Positions 1 through 9,379 of a DNA stretch of 64,000 bases are shown in pieces. Source of the stretch: Flavobacterium sp. ov086 (lineage in GTDB: Bacteria > Bacteroidota > Bacteroidia > Flavobacteriales > Flavobacteriaceae); NCBI RefSeq assembly GCF_900187965.1, contig NZ_FZNL01000004.1, forward strand, positions 254,251 through 318,250. Reading direction: 5' to 3'. Position 1 is the first letter of the stretch. Every line of letters starts with the position of its first letter. The notes below the pieces were generated by a model, which made no database searches, was not told the origin of the DNA, and was given only the letters and a program-made list of their open reading frames with translations. The position numbers and the translations under genes are program-made.

Positions 1-564
1 GGTGCGCCTGAGATTAAAAAACTTCTTGAAATGCAAAAAGAGGGACATGAAATTGCAGGTCACGGATACCACCATTACAATGCTATAAAGTTTGTTAAAA
101 AGTATGGGATCACACAATACATGAAGCAGGAAATTGATCCTATGATGGAGTCCATGAAAAGACATTCGTTTAAAGTAACCACATTTGCATATCCTTATGG
201 AGAAAGATCTGATGCACTTGATAATGCATTATCTAAGGAATTTAAAATTATCAGAGGAAGAGCTTTTGGAGGTGAAGTTCCGGAGAAACAAGACAGTTAT
301 TTTAATAATTCAAAAATTGTATTTGCATTTGATATTGACAACAGCCACATTCATTTTAGTATTCCGTATCTTTTAGAATTATTGGCTTATGCCAAAAAGC
401 ATAATAAAATCTTACTTCTTTGTGGTCATAAAACAGTCAATAATGTAACCGAAAATTACCAGACAAAAATCGAAACTCTCGAGTTTATCTGTAAATACAT
501 GAAACAAAACGATCTTAAATTCTATACTTTATCGGATTTAGACGATTTGGTTCCCCAGAAGTAA
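1..564 (+). CDS. Polysaccharide deacetylase family protein (C-terminal part, cut by window edge)
   Basis: The reading frame is open from base 1, so the true start lies left of the window and the ATG at 31 is internal. The visible part carries the end of a NodB-type carbohydrate esterase domain. The segment GHEIAGHGYHHYNA matches the second zinc-binding motif of this family (H-x3-H), and FAYPYGERSD matches the following active-site strand. The family removes N- or O-acetyl groups from chitin-like or peptidoglycan-like polymers with a metal ion. No membrane segment or secretion signal is visible in the remaining part. The downstream intergenic region holds only repeats. The family call is fairly safe; the substrate is not known. 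Confidence 0.8.
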   Translation, partial: GAPEIKKLLEMQKEGHEIAGHGYHHYNAIKFVKKYGITQYMKQEIDPMMESMKRHSFKVTTFAYPYGERSDALDNALSKEFKIIRGRAFGGEVPEKQDSYFNNSKIVFAFDIDNSHIHFSIPYLLELLAYAKKHNKILLLCGHKTVNNVTENYQTKIETLEFICKYMKQNDLKFYTLSDLDDLVPQK

Positions 565-953
565 AACTGATTATTGAGATTGCAACTTTTTTACATAATT
601 AAAATTCGCGATAATTCGTGTAATTAGTGGCTAAAAAAAAACTCAACACATAGAAGAATAGATTTTTGCTTCAGAAAATTTTACTCAATCCCGATAGCTA
701 TTGGGAGCAAAGGATTACACAAAGTTCTCAAAGGTTTTTGAATTGCGCTTTGCTTTGAGATCGCAAAGGGATTGTGTTTAAAACTTAACTTAATGACATT
801 GCGTCGCGTGTATTTACATAATATAATTCGTAATGATTCGTGTAATTCGTGGCAAAAAACATTTCTTCACACATAGCTATGTGTATTAATGCTAAGTGAA
901 ACACCTTTAATACATCATAAAAAGCTATGACTCTATGTGTTAAATATAAGTAA
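565..953. repeat. Intergenic region with dispersed palindromic repeats
   Basis: No gene is visible in these 389 bases. Two copies of a phrase running from TTTACATAAT to AATT(A/C)GTGGC occur at about 590-631 and 812-853. A hairpin CCCGATAGCTATTGGG with flanks CAAT/AGCA lies at 686-709 and recurs nearly identically at 60601-60624. A perfect 16-bp palindrome, ACACATAGCTATGTGT, sits near 873-888. Similar ACACATAG words occur at other intergenic sites in the window. These look like multi-copy noncoding repeats of the genome rather than regulators of one gene. Confidence 0.6.
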
Positions 954-3578
954 TTAAGGCTTTATCACTTTAGTCAAAATTCGGGGTATTTGAATTAAAT
1001 CATAATCGTCATTAAAAACAATATATTGATTGTGCCATGAAGGTGAAAATTTGTCTTTGAAGTTGCGTAAACCTTTATAATGCGAAAAGGATCTTACTTT
1101 TTCGTACGCATATTTCATTGATTTTTCCTGAATTGTCTGCGGGTTTTCGATTCCGCTCATGGGCGCTAAACCAAGATCGACATAGGTAATGTCTTTAGAT
1201 TTAAGATAATTAAAAAGTGCGACCATAATAAAATCCATAATACCATTTGGCGCATCGTCAGTTTTTCGAATCAAATCATAAGTGCTTTCGTCTTTAGCAT
1301 AATCAGGAATGATATTTATGAAAGCGAGAATTTTTCCTTCGTTGTTTTCGACGGTAATAATAGTTTGTTTTTTAAGCTCTTCCCACAGAAAAATTCCTTG
1401 CGAAAAAAGAATTTCTTTTCTCGAAGTTTCCTGAAGCCATTGGTCGCTTACAGCCTTAATTTGTTGCAGTAATCCATCTTTTATTGGTGGTTCATTTATT
1501 GTTGCCTGTAAGCCAAGATCAGTGATTTTTTTTAAAGCATTTCGCAATGATTTCCGATTTTGTCCTTCCAGATGAAATTCCCTGAGATCAACGACCGCAG
1601 CTTGTCCCAGAAAAAAGTGTTTTTTGCCAATATCCGTGTATGTTTTCAGGCTCGCCTGAGGTATTCTATAATAAATACTTCTAAGTCCAAAATCGTAACA
1701 AAATTTATCAAATTCAAGAATACAAAGCTTAATTTCTTCATTAGAACTTCCAACAGGATTTTCTAAAGCAACGGCAAAATTTCCTGCTAATCGATACGAA
1801 ATAAAGGCATTTTTGCTTTCAGAAATAAAGAATAATTTATCAAAATAGGTTTTAAAATAGCCCAGACTTGAGTTTCCGTATTTGTGCATGAGTTCAGTTA
1901 CGAGTTCTTTTTCTTCATCAGTAGCTGTGTTTTTTAAGATCGACGGTTTTACCAAAGTATAGATTAAAAAACAAAACGAAAGGAATCCGCTAATCTTGAG
2001 TGAAGCTAAAAAATGCGTTGCAAAAGTTCCTATTGGATGGAGATTGTCACTACCAATAAGAAAATAATTCTGAATCGTATATTGAATAGATTGTTCTAAA
2101 CTAAAATCAATATTAAAATGCTTTTTATCAAAGAAATAAAAGCCTAAAACACCATAAATAAGAACCGCGAGAATGCTTAATAAAGAGGTTTGCAAACCAA
2201 TGATACCAAGTCTTGGATTTGTTTTTACATAATATTCTTTTCTTGTGGCAATCAAAACAAAAAGTACCAGAAGAGCAATAATAGATTCTTCAAAATCAAT
2301 GGCTTTGGTTAGATTTCCTATCAAAGAGACTACAGATAATAGTACAGCAAACCACCAGGCTATGCGAAGACCTTTTAGCATAAATGCTGAAGTAACTAAT
2401 AAAAATAGTCCTGTTGATAATACCAGATAATTTGAAGTATGGATTGCTTCGAGAGGCAAAAAATCTTTAAGCGTATGGAGTCTGCTATGGATCGCCGGTG
2501 TAATCGCAGAAACAATATTGACAATACCAAGAATCAGCAAAAGCAAGGCCGGAATAATACGCATTAAAAGCTTCTGAATTTTGGAAACAAACAGCATTAT
2601 ACCTGCAAATAATGGAAGCCAGAATTCGAAAAAACGATAGAATAATGTGATTGCAACCGCTTCCATATTATTAAAGCCATATTTAATTAATATATAGCCC
2701 ATCGAAACTTCGACAGCTCCCAAACCTCTTAAAAATGGAGAAATAATAAGAAAAATAACTGCAACAACATAAGCCATTGTTGCTGCAAAAAGGGACGATT
2801 CAAATTGCAGTGCTTTCATAGCAATGTAAATATGCGCGATTCCAACAGCATCAATTATTACAGAGCAAAGAACGATTTTTAAAAACTTATTTCGGTTGAT
2901 TTTATGTTCTTGTAAATCAATTAAAAATGGTTCGATTTTAGGAAAGCTTCTTAAAATAAACCTATGGAGTTTTCCCTTCTGAATTAAGGAATTAAACAAA
3001 AGAACAAAAAGCGGAATAATGACGATTACGAGACCTAAAACCAACCATTCGTCATAACCGACAGATCCTTTTAATAATGAAAAAAGAAATAATGGTATAG
3101 CAAAAAGAACCACTGATACAATACCAACAAAGCCGTAAATTGCAGAAGCTAAGTGAACTTCTGTTTTTGTAGTCCCTTTTTTTAACAAAGGTTCCGTAAA
3201 AAAATAAAGCGAAGTGATGCCGCCCGCAGGAATAAACACACTTATAAAATTGCGCTTTAGAAACAAAGCTGTAGCATCTTTCAGGGTGATTTTTGAGCCA
3301 ATTGCCGAGAATGAAACAACATACATTAAACCTTGCAGAAAAATATAGGATATAGCAATTAGAAAGCCAACTAAGATCCAAATTGGTTTTGCTTCGGTAA
3401 TGCTGTTTTTGATTTGATAAAGTTCGCTTTGTTCTTCCTTGATAAACGAAAAAGCGATAAGAAAAAAGATAAATGTCAAGACAATTTGCACTAGTAGTTT
3501 GCCATTTTTAGAGAAGAAATTTAACACTCTTTTTTTTATGGAGTTTAAAATTGTTTTTGTGTTTTTTATTTCTTTCAT
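954..3578 (-). CDS. MprF-like bifunctional lysyl-phosphatidylglycerol synthase/flippase
   Basis: An 874-residue integral membrane protein. The first roughly 540 residues hold many hydrophobic helices in two blocks, the first starting near residue 27. This fits the flippase-type domain (UPF0104/LPG_synthase_TM). From about residue 555 a soluble DUF2156/GNAT-like domain follows, with the family-like segments YFDKLFFISESKNAFISYR and YVDLGLAPMSG. Proteins of this architecture move an amino acid from aminoacyl-tRNA to phosphatidylglycerol in the inner membrane and flip the product. This lowers surface charge and protects against cationic peptides. The length matches MprF (about 840-880). It is a single gene between repeat-rich intergenic regions. 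The amino acid and acceptor lipid cannot be read from the sequence. Confidence 0.85.
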   Translation of the reverse strand: MKEIKNTKTILNSIKKRVLNFFSKNGKLLVQIVLTFIFFLIAFSFIKEEQSELYQIKNSITEAKPIWILVGFLIAISYIFLQGLMYVVSFSAIGSKITLKDATALFLKRNFISVFIPAGGITSLYFFTEPLLKKGTTKTEVHLASAIYGFVGIVSVVLFAIPLFLFSLLKGSVGYDEWLVLGLVIVIIPLFVLLFNSLIQKGKLHRFILRSFPKIEPFLIDLQEHKINRNKFLKIVLCSVIIDAVGIAHIYIAMKALQFESSLFAATMAYVVAVIFLIISPFLRGLGAVEVSMGYILIKYGFNNMEAVAITLFYRFFEFWLPLFAGIMLFVSKIQKLLMRIIPALLLLILGIVNIVSAITPAIHSRLHTLKDFLPLEAIHTSNYLVLSTGLFLLVTSAFMLKGLRIAWWFAVLLSVVSLIGNLTKAIDFEESIIALLVLFVLIATRKEYYVKTNPRLGIIGLQTSLLSILAVLIYGVLGFYFFDKKHFNIDFSLEQSIQYTIQNYFLIGSDNLHPIGTFATHFLASLKISGFLSFCFLIYTLVKPSILKNTATDEEKELVTELMHKYGNSSLGYFKTYFDKLFFISESKNAFISYRLAGNFAVALENPVGSSNEEIKLCILEFDKFCYDFGLRSIYYRIPQASLKTYTDIGKKHFFLGQAAVVDLREFHLEGQNRKSLRNALKKITDLGLQATINEPPIKDGLLQQIKAVSDQWLQETSRKEILFSQGIFLWEELKKQTIITVENNEGKILAFINIIPDYAKDESTYDLIRKTDDAPNGIMDFIMVALFNYLKSKDITYVDLGLAPMSGIENPQTIQEKSMKYAYEKVRSFSHYKGLRNFKDKFSPSWHNQYIVFNDDYDLIQIPRILTKVIKP

Positions 3579-4019
3579 AGTGGAATCACTTATTTACTTT
3601 ATTATAAAAATACTACATTTTTTTGTTTTTTATATTGATTTATTGTTTAAAAACCAATTGATTAGAGTTTTGTTGAGATAATCTGAAGGAAGGAAAGAAT
3701 TAAAAATAAGTTGTTTTTTTTATAAAGTAAAAACTTATTAAATTTTAATTGAAAAACAATTTAAATCAAAATTTTAATGTACATTTAGATAGCGATTTAA
3801 AAGAAAGTTGTACGGATCTTAAAATTATTAAATTGATATTTTTAAGGAGATATTTTGTTAGTTTAGTTATTTTATTGTGTTTAATTTATAACAAAATATG
3901 CTTTAAGATAAAATTTTGAAGCATATTTTTATTTTCAGATAATCATTTAAATTATATATTTGGTTCTGTATACAATAAGGATTAAAGCAAAAAATTAGGT
4001 TAATGTTAAAGTATAAAAA
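3579..4019. other. AT-rich divergent intergenic region of mprF-like gene and xylA
   Basis: 441 bases, very AT-rich, serving as the divergent promoter region for the membrane synthase (minus) and xylose isomerase (plus). Apart from the putative xylA -7 box no convincing gene, RNA or long palindrome was seen. Confidence 0.5.
3955..3962 (+). promoter_or_regulatory. Putative -7 promoter box of xylA
   Basis: TATATTTG matches the Bacteroidetes -7 consensus TAnnTTTG. A weak -33 element (TTTT) lies 19 nt upstream. The start codon is 58 bases downstream. The AT-rich setting makes chance matches possible. Confidence 0.4.
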
Positions 4020-5345
4020 ATGGTAATTTTAGGAGACAAAGAGTATTATAAAGGAATTGATAAAATTGATTTTGAAGGAAAGGATTCAGATAATCCGTTA
4101 GCTTTCAGATATTACAATCCGGAACAAATTGTCGCAGGTAAAACCATGCGTGAGCATTTTAAATTTGCTATATCCTATTGGTACAGTTTCGGCGGTAATG
4201 GTGCGGATACTTTTGGACAAGCAACTAAAACTCTTGCCTGGAACGAATTTAGAGAGCCAATTCAGGCTGCTAAAAATCGAGCCGATGCTGCTTTTGAATT
4301 TATAAGCAAAATGGGTTTTGATTATTATTGTTTTCACGATTATGATCTGGTTCAGGAAGGACAGACTTTTGCTCAATCAGAGTTGCGATTAGCCACTATG
4401 ACAGACTATATAAAAGAAAAACAAGATGCATCAGGTATAAAAGCGCTATGGGGCGCTGCAAATTGTTTTTCTAATCCACGTTATATGAACGGAGCAGCTA
4501 CAAATCCGGATTTTAAGGTAGTTGCCAGAGCCGCTGCTCAGGTAAAACTGGCCTTAGATGTGACTATTGCGCTTAATGGCGAAAATTATGTTTTTTGGGG
4601 AGCCCGCGAAGGATATCTGACTTTATTGAATACAGATATGAAACGAGAACTGGATCATATGGGAAGATTTTTAGAAAAGGCACGAGATTATGCGAGAGGA
4701 CAAGGTTTTAAAGGTACCTTTTTGATTGAGCCAAAACCTATGGAACCGTCTAAACATCAATACGATTTTGATTGCGCAACTACTATTGGTTTTTTACATA
4801 AATATGGCTTAGAGAAAGATTTTAAACTAAATATAGAAGTAAACCATGCAACATTGGCTCAGCACACTTTTCAGCACGAACTTGAAGTAGCGGCAATGTC
4901 AGGAATGTTAGGAAGTATTGATGCTAATAGAGGTGATAATCAGAATAATTGGGATACTTCTCAGTTTCCAAACAATATTCAGGATGTTACAGAGGCAATG
5001 TTGGTTTTTCTGAAAGCCGGAGGAGTTCAGGGAGGCGGAGTAAATTTTGATTCAAAAATCAGAAGAAACTCTACAGATATGGAGGATATTTTTCTGGCGC
5101 ATATTGGAGGTGCAGATATTTTTGCAAGAGCTTTGTTGACAGCAGATAAAATTATGACTTCTTCATCTTATGAAAATCTAAGAAAACAGCGCTACAGTTC
5201 TTTCGATAGCGGAAAAGGGAAAGAATTTGAAGAAGGTAAATTGGACTTTAAAGACCTGTACGCTATTGCGCGAGAAAATGGAGAACTGGAATTACAAAGT
5301 GGAAAACAAGAACTTTTTGAGAATATTGTCAATCGATATATTTAA
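4020..5345 (+). CDS. xylA: Xylose isomerase
   Basis: A 441-residue cytoplasmic enzyme converting D-xylose to D-xylulose (also glucose to fructose) with two divalent metals. The length fits the class II group. Family signatures are clear: FHDYDL, with catalytic His106 and Asp109, FWGAREGY near 192-199, LIEPKP with metal ligand Glu237, and EVNHATLA with further ligands. The start is chosen because the conserved GDKEYYKGI block begins at residue 5. No xylulokinase or xylose transporter is adjacent, so it appears to be a single-gene unit. Two hairpins follow the stop. The neighbouring secreted alpha-galactosidase suggests a plant-sugar theme, but the two genes converge and do not share a transcript. 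Confidence 0.97.
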   Translation: MVILGDKEYYKGIDKIDFEGKDSDNPLAFRYYNPEQIVAGKTMREHFKFAISYWYSFGGNGADTFGQATKTLAWNEFREPIQAAKNRADAAFEFISKMGFDYYCFHDYDLVQEGQTFAQSELRLATMTDYIKEKQDASGIKALWGAANCFSNPRYMNGAATNPDFKVVARAAAQVKLALDVTIALNGENYVFWGAREGYLTLLNTDMKRELDHMGRFLEKARDYARGQGFKGTFLIEPKPMEPSKHQYDFDCATTIGFLHKYGLEKDFKLNIEVNHATLAQHTFQHELEVAAMSGMLGSIDANRGDNQNNWDTSQFPNNIQDVTEAMLVFLKAGGVQGGGVNFDSKIRRNSTDMEDIFLAHIGGADIFARALLTADKIMTSSSYENLRKQRYSSFDSGKGKEFEEGKLDFKDLYAIARENGELELQSGKQELFENIVNRYI

Positions 5346-5350
5346 ATAAA

Positions 5351-5427
5351 CATTGTCAAAGTTTCAAGGTTTGACAATGATCTAAAATAATTAAAAATCC
5401 CATTTCAGTGCGAAATGGGATTTTTTG
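5351..5427 (+). terminator. Tandem hairpins / terminator after xylA
   Basis: The first stem is CATTGTCAAA (5351-5360) with TTTGACAATG (5370-5379). The second is AAAATCCCATTTC (5394-5406) with GAAATGGGATTTT (5412-5424), followed by a run of T. The second has the form of a Rho-independent terminator. It may also serve the converging GH27 gene. Confidence 0.8.
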
Positions 5428-5565
5428 CTTTATAATCTTCATGAAATAATTTCTAAATCAATCAAAACCAGAGTAGGAAAGAGAATACTTTTGACTTATT
5501 TTTTCTTCCTAATAACTTTAGACGGAAAAGAATTTTTAGTTTAGAATCAGGGCAAATTATAAACT

Positions 5566-8244
5566 TTAGTTTTTAACGAATTTAAAGCTCTGTATCGAGT
5601 TTCCTTCTGTAGAAGCTTTGATCATATAAACACCTCTAGCCAGACCATTTACCGGAATTTCAGAAGTAATCATATCTTCGGCAACAATAGTCGATTTCCA
5701 TACTTCTTTGCCCGCAGTGTCATACATAGAAAGCGCAACCGGGCCATTAATCGAATGATCAAATTTTATTCTGAAAGTATTCGATGCCGGATTTGGGAAA
5801 ACATAGTTCGTTGCAGCAGTTTTAAAATAACCAGGAGTACTTAGAACCGATCCCAGCGATATAGCATACAAAGCAGCATCTGCCTTAGGTAATTGAACAC
5901 TTAATGTTCCTTGTGTTGTACTTGTTGTACCGGAGTATAATTCTTTAACCGTATAAGTTCCAGATCCTAAACCAAGGCGACTTAAACTAACGTTGTTAGT
6001 CACTACTGCATCACTATAATTAAATACGGCAACATAAGTAACATCATTATCCGTAGCCGAGAAAACATTAGCAGCATTATACCCAGTATTTCCATCAGCA
6101 GGACGAAAGTTTACATCGGCGCGGGCAACATTCATTACGTCATTATTTTGTAAAAGAGACTGTGCTTTTGCTTTCCAGGTACCTGCAACAGAAAAATCAT
6201 CACCACTAGTAATCGTTCCCGTAACTACGCTGCTTAAAAGTCTAGCACGGTTTTCTCCCGCAGTAACACTTCCAAATACAACATGATCAGCGTCCAGATA
6301 ATCATATATCTGATTTTGCCACCAGCCATAAGTAGTGCTGTTAAGCGTATAATCGCTATCGCCAATACTGCTGTAAGCATCGCAGGCAATACGGCGCACA
6401 TGCACATACGGTCCTGTTGCAATATTTGGCGAAATTGCCGCTTCGACCAACATTGTTCCATTAATCTCATCAATTAAGTATTTCATCCCTTCCTGATAAG
6501 CTTCCATACCTGTATGCAATTGATAGTTCACAAAACTATCGGCTTCTATACTGGCGTGCGTCAAAAAGTCGACTTTTACCATCTCAAAACCGGCTGCTTT
6601 AAAACGGTTGATGAAGTAATGTATTCTAGCTTTAGTTCCCGGACTTGTAGGATCCATCGCATAAGCACCATCAAGTTCAAAAGGACTTCCGTTAACTGTA
6701 GTCCAACATTGATTATAATTGTACGAACTGCCTTCGACCTGGCGATTGTATTTACCCCAATCTACAAACGGAGCCCAATAAATACCTGCTTTAAAACCTT
6801 TGCTTTTAGCATACGTAACAAATTGTGCCAGTTGCGCATCAGTCATATTATCCCAATATGAATCAAGGTCGATGAATAAAGTGTTGTCTTCGGTTTTGAA
6901 TGCCGGACAATCGTCATGAAAAAAGTCTGTAACCGCATTCACTTTAGTTAAGTTGATAGAAGTCTGCATCGCGCCCCAACTGTTCCAACCTATAGGTTTT
7001 GGAGCCGTCCAGTTAAAAATATATTTAGGTTGCAGCGCTGCATTTGCCTGAGCAAATTCTTCAAAACCAGATCGCCAATCGTCATTAGCACTAATAATTA
7101 CTTTTGGTGAAGGACAACTCGTCTGACCAACATTTACCCAACCATGACCACGTGTATCTCTTGTAACTTCCTTTTTTGTCCATCCCGCAATAACCGAAAC
7201 ATAAGCAGATGAGGTTCCGCCACCATTTACAGTAATACCGGTTTTCCATTTTGTATGTTCAAGGGAACCAATCACCAAACCTTTACGATTGGTATTGTTG
7301 TAAATATTAGTAACCTCAGACGCTGTAAAATCAGCCGAGTTAAGCGGATATGCATTGTAACGAACCCATGCATCATTATCATAAGGCACAAAGACTGCTC
7401 TGGTGTCTCCGTTGCCAAAATTTGGCGTAACCTGATAACTCGTCAATGGAGACATTTTATAGCAATTAGAGCCATTTCCTGTAAGGACAACCTGAACGGC
7501 AAGATAATTTTTATTGGTATAGGTATAAAAAATCTGTTGCATGCCTAATGTATAATTTCCACTTAAAGTGAAAATATGCTTGGTACCACTGCCAATATTA
7601 TCTGTAAAGGATTCTGAAGTATAAACAGCTGTTGCAAAATTACTGCTAACATATTGCTGGTCGCTAAAAGCATAAGCCGATGCATTGGTAACTACCGTTG
7701 CACCATTAAATTTTACGTTATAGGTCTTGTTAGTTAAATTGTAAACCACACTATTATTGCTCCCAAAATTCACTGTTTGCGTACTGGAAGCGCCCATAGG
7801 AGTCAAAACAAATTTATCTAAATTTGGCGCCCACGAACTCGTGTTATCCCAAAGCAGAGTAGCGGTTCCGCTGTTTAAATAGACACTTATGTTTTTTGAA
7901 GCTGCGGTACTCCAGCCACCGCTTGGCTCACACGGAATCGCTATAGCGGTCGCCGAACCTGCCGTTAACCGAATCGTTCGCGGATCACCGGTACAATAAA
8001 ATAATTGCAAATTGTACCAGCCAGTGGCAGATACGGTAACATTTACAGAAACACTGCTATCGCCACCCAAATTACCTACTATTTTGCCGGAACAGGCATC
8101 ACAGTTTTGAATGTTGGCGTTATTGGTACGCGTGCCGTTTTCGAATTCATAAGTCTGAGCTGAGCTGCAAATGGCAAATAATAATACTATGACGGTAAAA
8201 AATACTTTAACCGAAAATTTTTCCTTTGTAATTTTTTCTTGCAT
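5566..8244 (-). CDS. Secreted GH27-type alpha-galactosidase with CBM and T9SS sorting domain
   Basis: An 892-residue exported glycoside hydrolase. A signal peptide (about 1-30, ending CSSAQ) is followed by a CBM35/CBM6-like beta-sandwich (about 31-148) and a second beta-rich module. The catalytic barrel carries PIGWNSWG (418-424), FIDLDSYW (457-464) and EMVKVDFLTH (554-563), where Asp559 is the expected nucleophile of the GH27/GH36 group. A Greek-key beta domain follows. The last 80 residues (FPNPASN to FKFVKN) match the type IX secretion type A sorting domain, so export across the outer membrane and surface attachment are expected. Alpha-galactosides such as galactomannan side chains are the likely substrate; related GH27 members act on beta-L-arabinopyranosides. 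Upstream, TACTA is tandemly repeated near 8275-8290. Confidence 0.88.
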   Translation of the reverse strand: MQEKITKEKFSVKVFFTVIVLLFAICSSAQTYEFENGTRTNNANIQNCDACSGKIVGNLGGDSSVSVNVTVSATGWYNLQLFYCTGDPRTIRLTAGSATAIAIPCEPSGGWSTAASKNISVYLNSGTATLLWDNTSSWAPNLDKFVLTPMGASSTQTVNFGSNNSVVYNLTNKTYNVKFNGATVVTNASAYAFSDQQYVSSNFATAVYTSESFTDNIGSGTKHIFTLSGNYTLGMQQIFYTYTNKNYLAVQVVLTGNGSNCYKMSPLTSYQVTPNFGNGDTRAVFVPYDNDAWVRYNAYPLNSADFTASEVTNIYNNTNRKGLVIGSLEHTKWKTGITVNGGGTSSAYVSVIAGWTKKEVTRDTRGHGWVNVGQTSCPSPKVIISANDDWRSGFEEFAQANAALQPKYIFNWTAPKPIGWNSWGAMQTSINLTKVNAVTDFFHDDCPAFKTEDNTLFIDLDSYWDNMTDAQLAQFVTYAKSKGFKAGIYWAPFVDWGKYNRQVEGSSYNYNQCWTTVNGSPFELDGAYAMDPTSPGTKARIHYFINRFKAAGFEMVKVDFLTHASIEADSFVNYQLHTGMEAYQEGMKYLIDEINGTMLVEAAISPNIATGPYVHVRRIACDAYSSIGDSDYTLNSTTYGWWQNQIYDYLDADHVVFGSVTAGENRARLLSSVVTGTITSGDDFSVAGTWKAKAQSLLQNNDVMNVARADVNFRPADGNTGYNAANVFSATDNDVTYVAVFNYSDAVVTNNVSLSRLGLGSGTYTVKELYSGTTSTTQGTLSVQLPKADAALYAISLGSVLSTPGYFKTAATNYVFPNPASNTFRIKFDHSINGPVALSMYDTAGKEVWKSTIVAEDMITSEIPVNGLARGVYMIKASTEGNSIQSFKFVKN

Positions 8245-8700
8245 AATAATTTATTTTAAATAGTTAAGATGCAGTACTATACTATACTGTGCTACAATGA
8301 TAAGAAAAATATTAATGTAATGTGTAAAATGTTAAAAAATAATTGATTTAATTATTTTTTAGTGACTTAATTGCGGTATATGTTTATTGATGTCATGCGA
8401 ATGGTGCTTATAAAAGGAAGTGGTTTTAGGGATATTTTAAAACATATTCTGTTGTAATTTAAATTTGATTTTTTGTTATTATTTATTTGAAAAACAAGTA
8501 TTTATACTTGTTTGAAGTATTTTTTAAAGAGTTAAATTTGATAAGAAAATTAATCAGTTTTTTAAATGCAGAGCCTTTAACAACAAATAAAACATCTTTA
8601 AAATGTTTTAGCATAAGTTTTATTTTTTTGATTGTTGTAGAAAGGTTCATTTTTGAATCATTTTCAAATAATTAAGTGTAACCTCTTAAAATCAAAAAAC
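8245..8700. other. AT-rich divergent intergenic region
   Basis: 456 bases between the GH27 gene and the LysM-NlpC gene. A 9-bp inverted repeat AAACAAGTA-TTTA-TACTTGTTT lies at 8492-8513 and could be an operator or small hairpin. An open frame at 8487-8675 reads as hydrophobic low-complexity sequence and is not supported as a gene. Confidence 0.45.
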
Positions 8701-9357
8701 ATGTTCTACAAAGTAAAACCTAACGACTCCTTATCAAAAATTGCTAAAAAGTTTTCGATTTCTATTGATCTAATTTTAGCTTTTAATAAAAACATTAAAA
8801 ATGTTGATCACATTTATATTGGTCAGCTCATTCAAATTCCCAATATAGAAGATGTTCCTGAAAAGGAAGTATTTGCAATAGCCGAAAATCCCAATAAGCT
8901 AGTAGAAAGGGCAAGAACAGCTATTGGTAAAAAAATAAAGTATAAGTTAGGAGCCGGAGGAATAAATCCAGCTTTAGGATTACCAACCTCTAACAATGAA
9001 TGCGATTGCAGCGGATTTGTTTGCTGGGTATTAGGATTGTCAAGAAAAACAACAATTCCTTTTTATCAAAAATACGGCGGATGGATTTATACGGATTCAA
9101 TGGAAAAAGATGTTAATAGTAGCGCAGGTATTTTTGAAAAAATCAATATGCCTGAAGTGGGCTGCATTGTGGTTTATGGAGCTGGCCCAAAAATAGGTCA
9201 CGTGGGAATTGTATCTGAAGTAGAGAATGAAAAAATGAAAAAAGTGATTCATTGCAGTTCCGGAAATTTTTCGAAATACAATGATTCAATTCAAGAAACT
9301 GCGCCAACTGTCTTTAATCGCGCTGATGCTTTATGGGGAAGATTCTCCGGAATTTAA
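8701..9357 (+). CDS. LysM plus NlpC/P60-like cysteine peptidase
   Basis: 218 residues when started at the ATG at 8701, directly before FYKVKPNDSLSKIAKKF, the beginning of a LysM peptidoglycan-binding domain (2-48). The upstream in-frame ATG at 8653 adds residues unlike any domain. Residues about 64-218 resemble an NlpC/P60 papain-like hydrolase: CDCSGFVCW with probable nucleophile Cys103, GHVGIV with His167, and HCSSGN further on. Such enzymes cut D-glutamyl-diaminopimelate bonds in cell-wall peptides. No signal peptide is present, which is unusual for a wall hydrolase and is shared by phage endolysins and by effectors exported by other routes. A membrane-anchored protein follows after 22 nt and is probably co-transcribed. 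Confidence 0.78.
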   Translation: MFYKVKPNDSLSKIAKKFSISIDLILAFNKNIKNVDHIYIGQLIQIPNIEDVPEKEVFAIAENPNKLVERARTAIGKKIKYKLGAGGINPALGLPTSNNECDCSGFVCWVLGLSRKTTIPFYQKYGGWIYTDSMEKDVNSSAGIFEKINMPEVGCIVVYGAGPKIGHVGIVSEVENEKMKKVIHCSSGNFSKYNDSIQETAPTVFNRADALWGRFSGI

Positions 9358-9379
9358 TATAATATTAAAAAAAGAAATC

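Noticed and set aside
8487..8675. Plus-strand ORF of 62 codons before the LysM gene
   Set aside because: Low-complexity Phe/Leu/Ser/Asn composition expected of AT-rich DNA, overlapping the region around the next start; no supporting motif.
9281..9379. Upstream extension of the membrane protein gene overlapping the LysM-NlpC gene
   Set aside because: It would add residues read out of frame from the hydrolase coding sequence; the start at 9380 gives a normal spacing and N-terminus.
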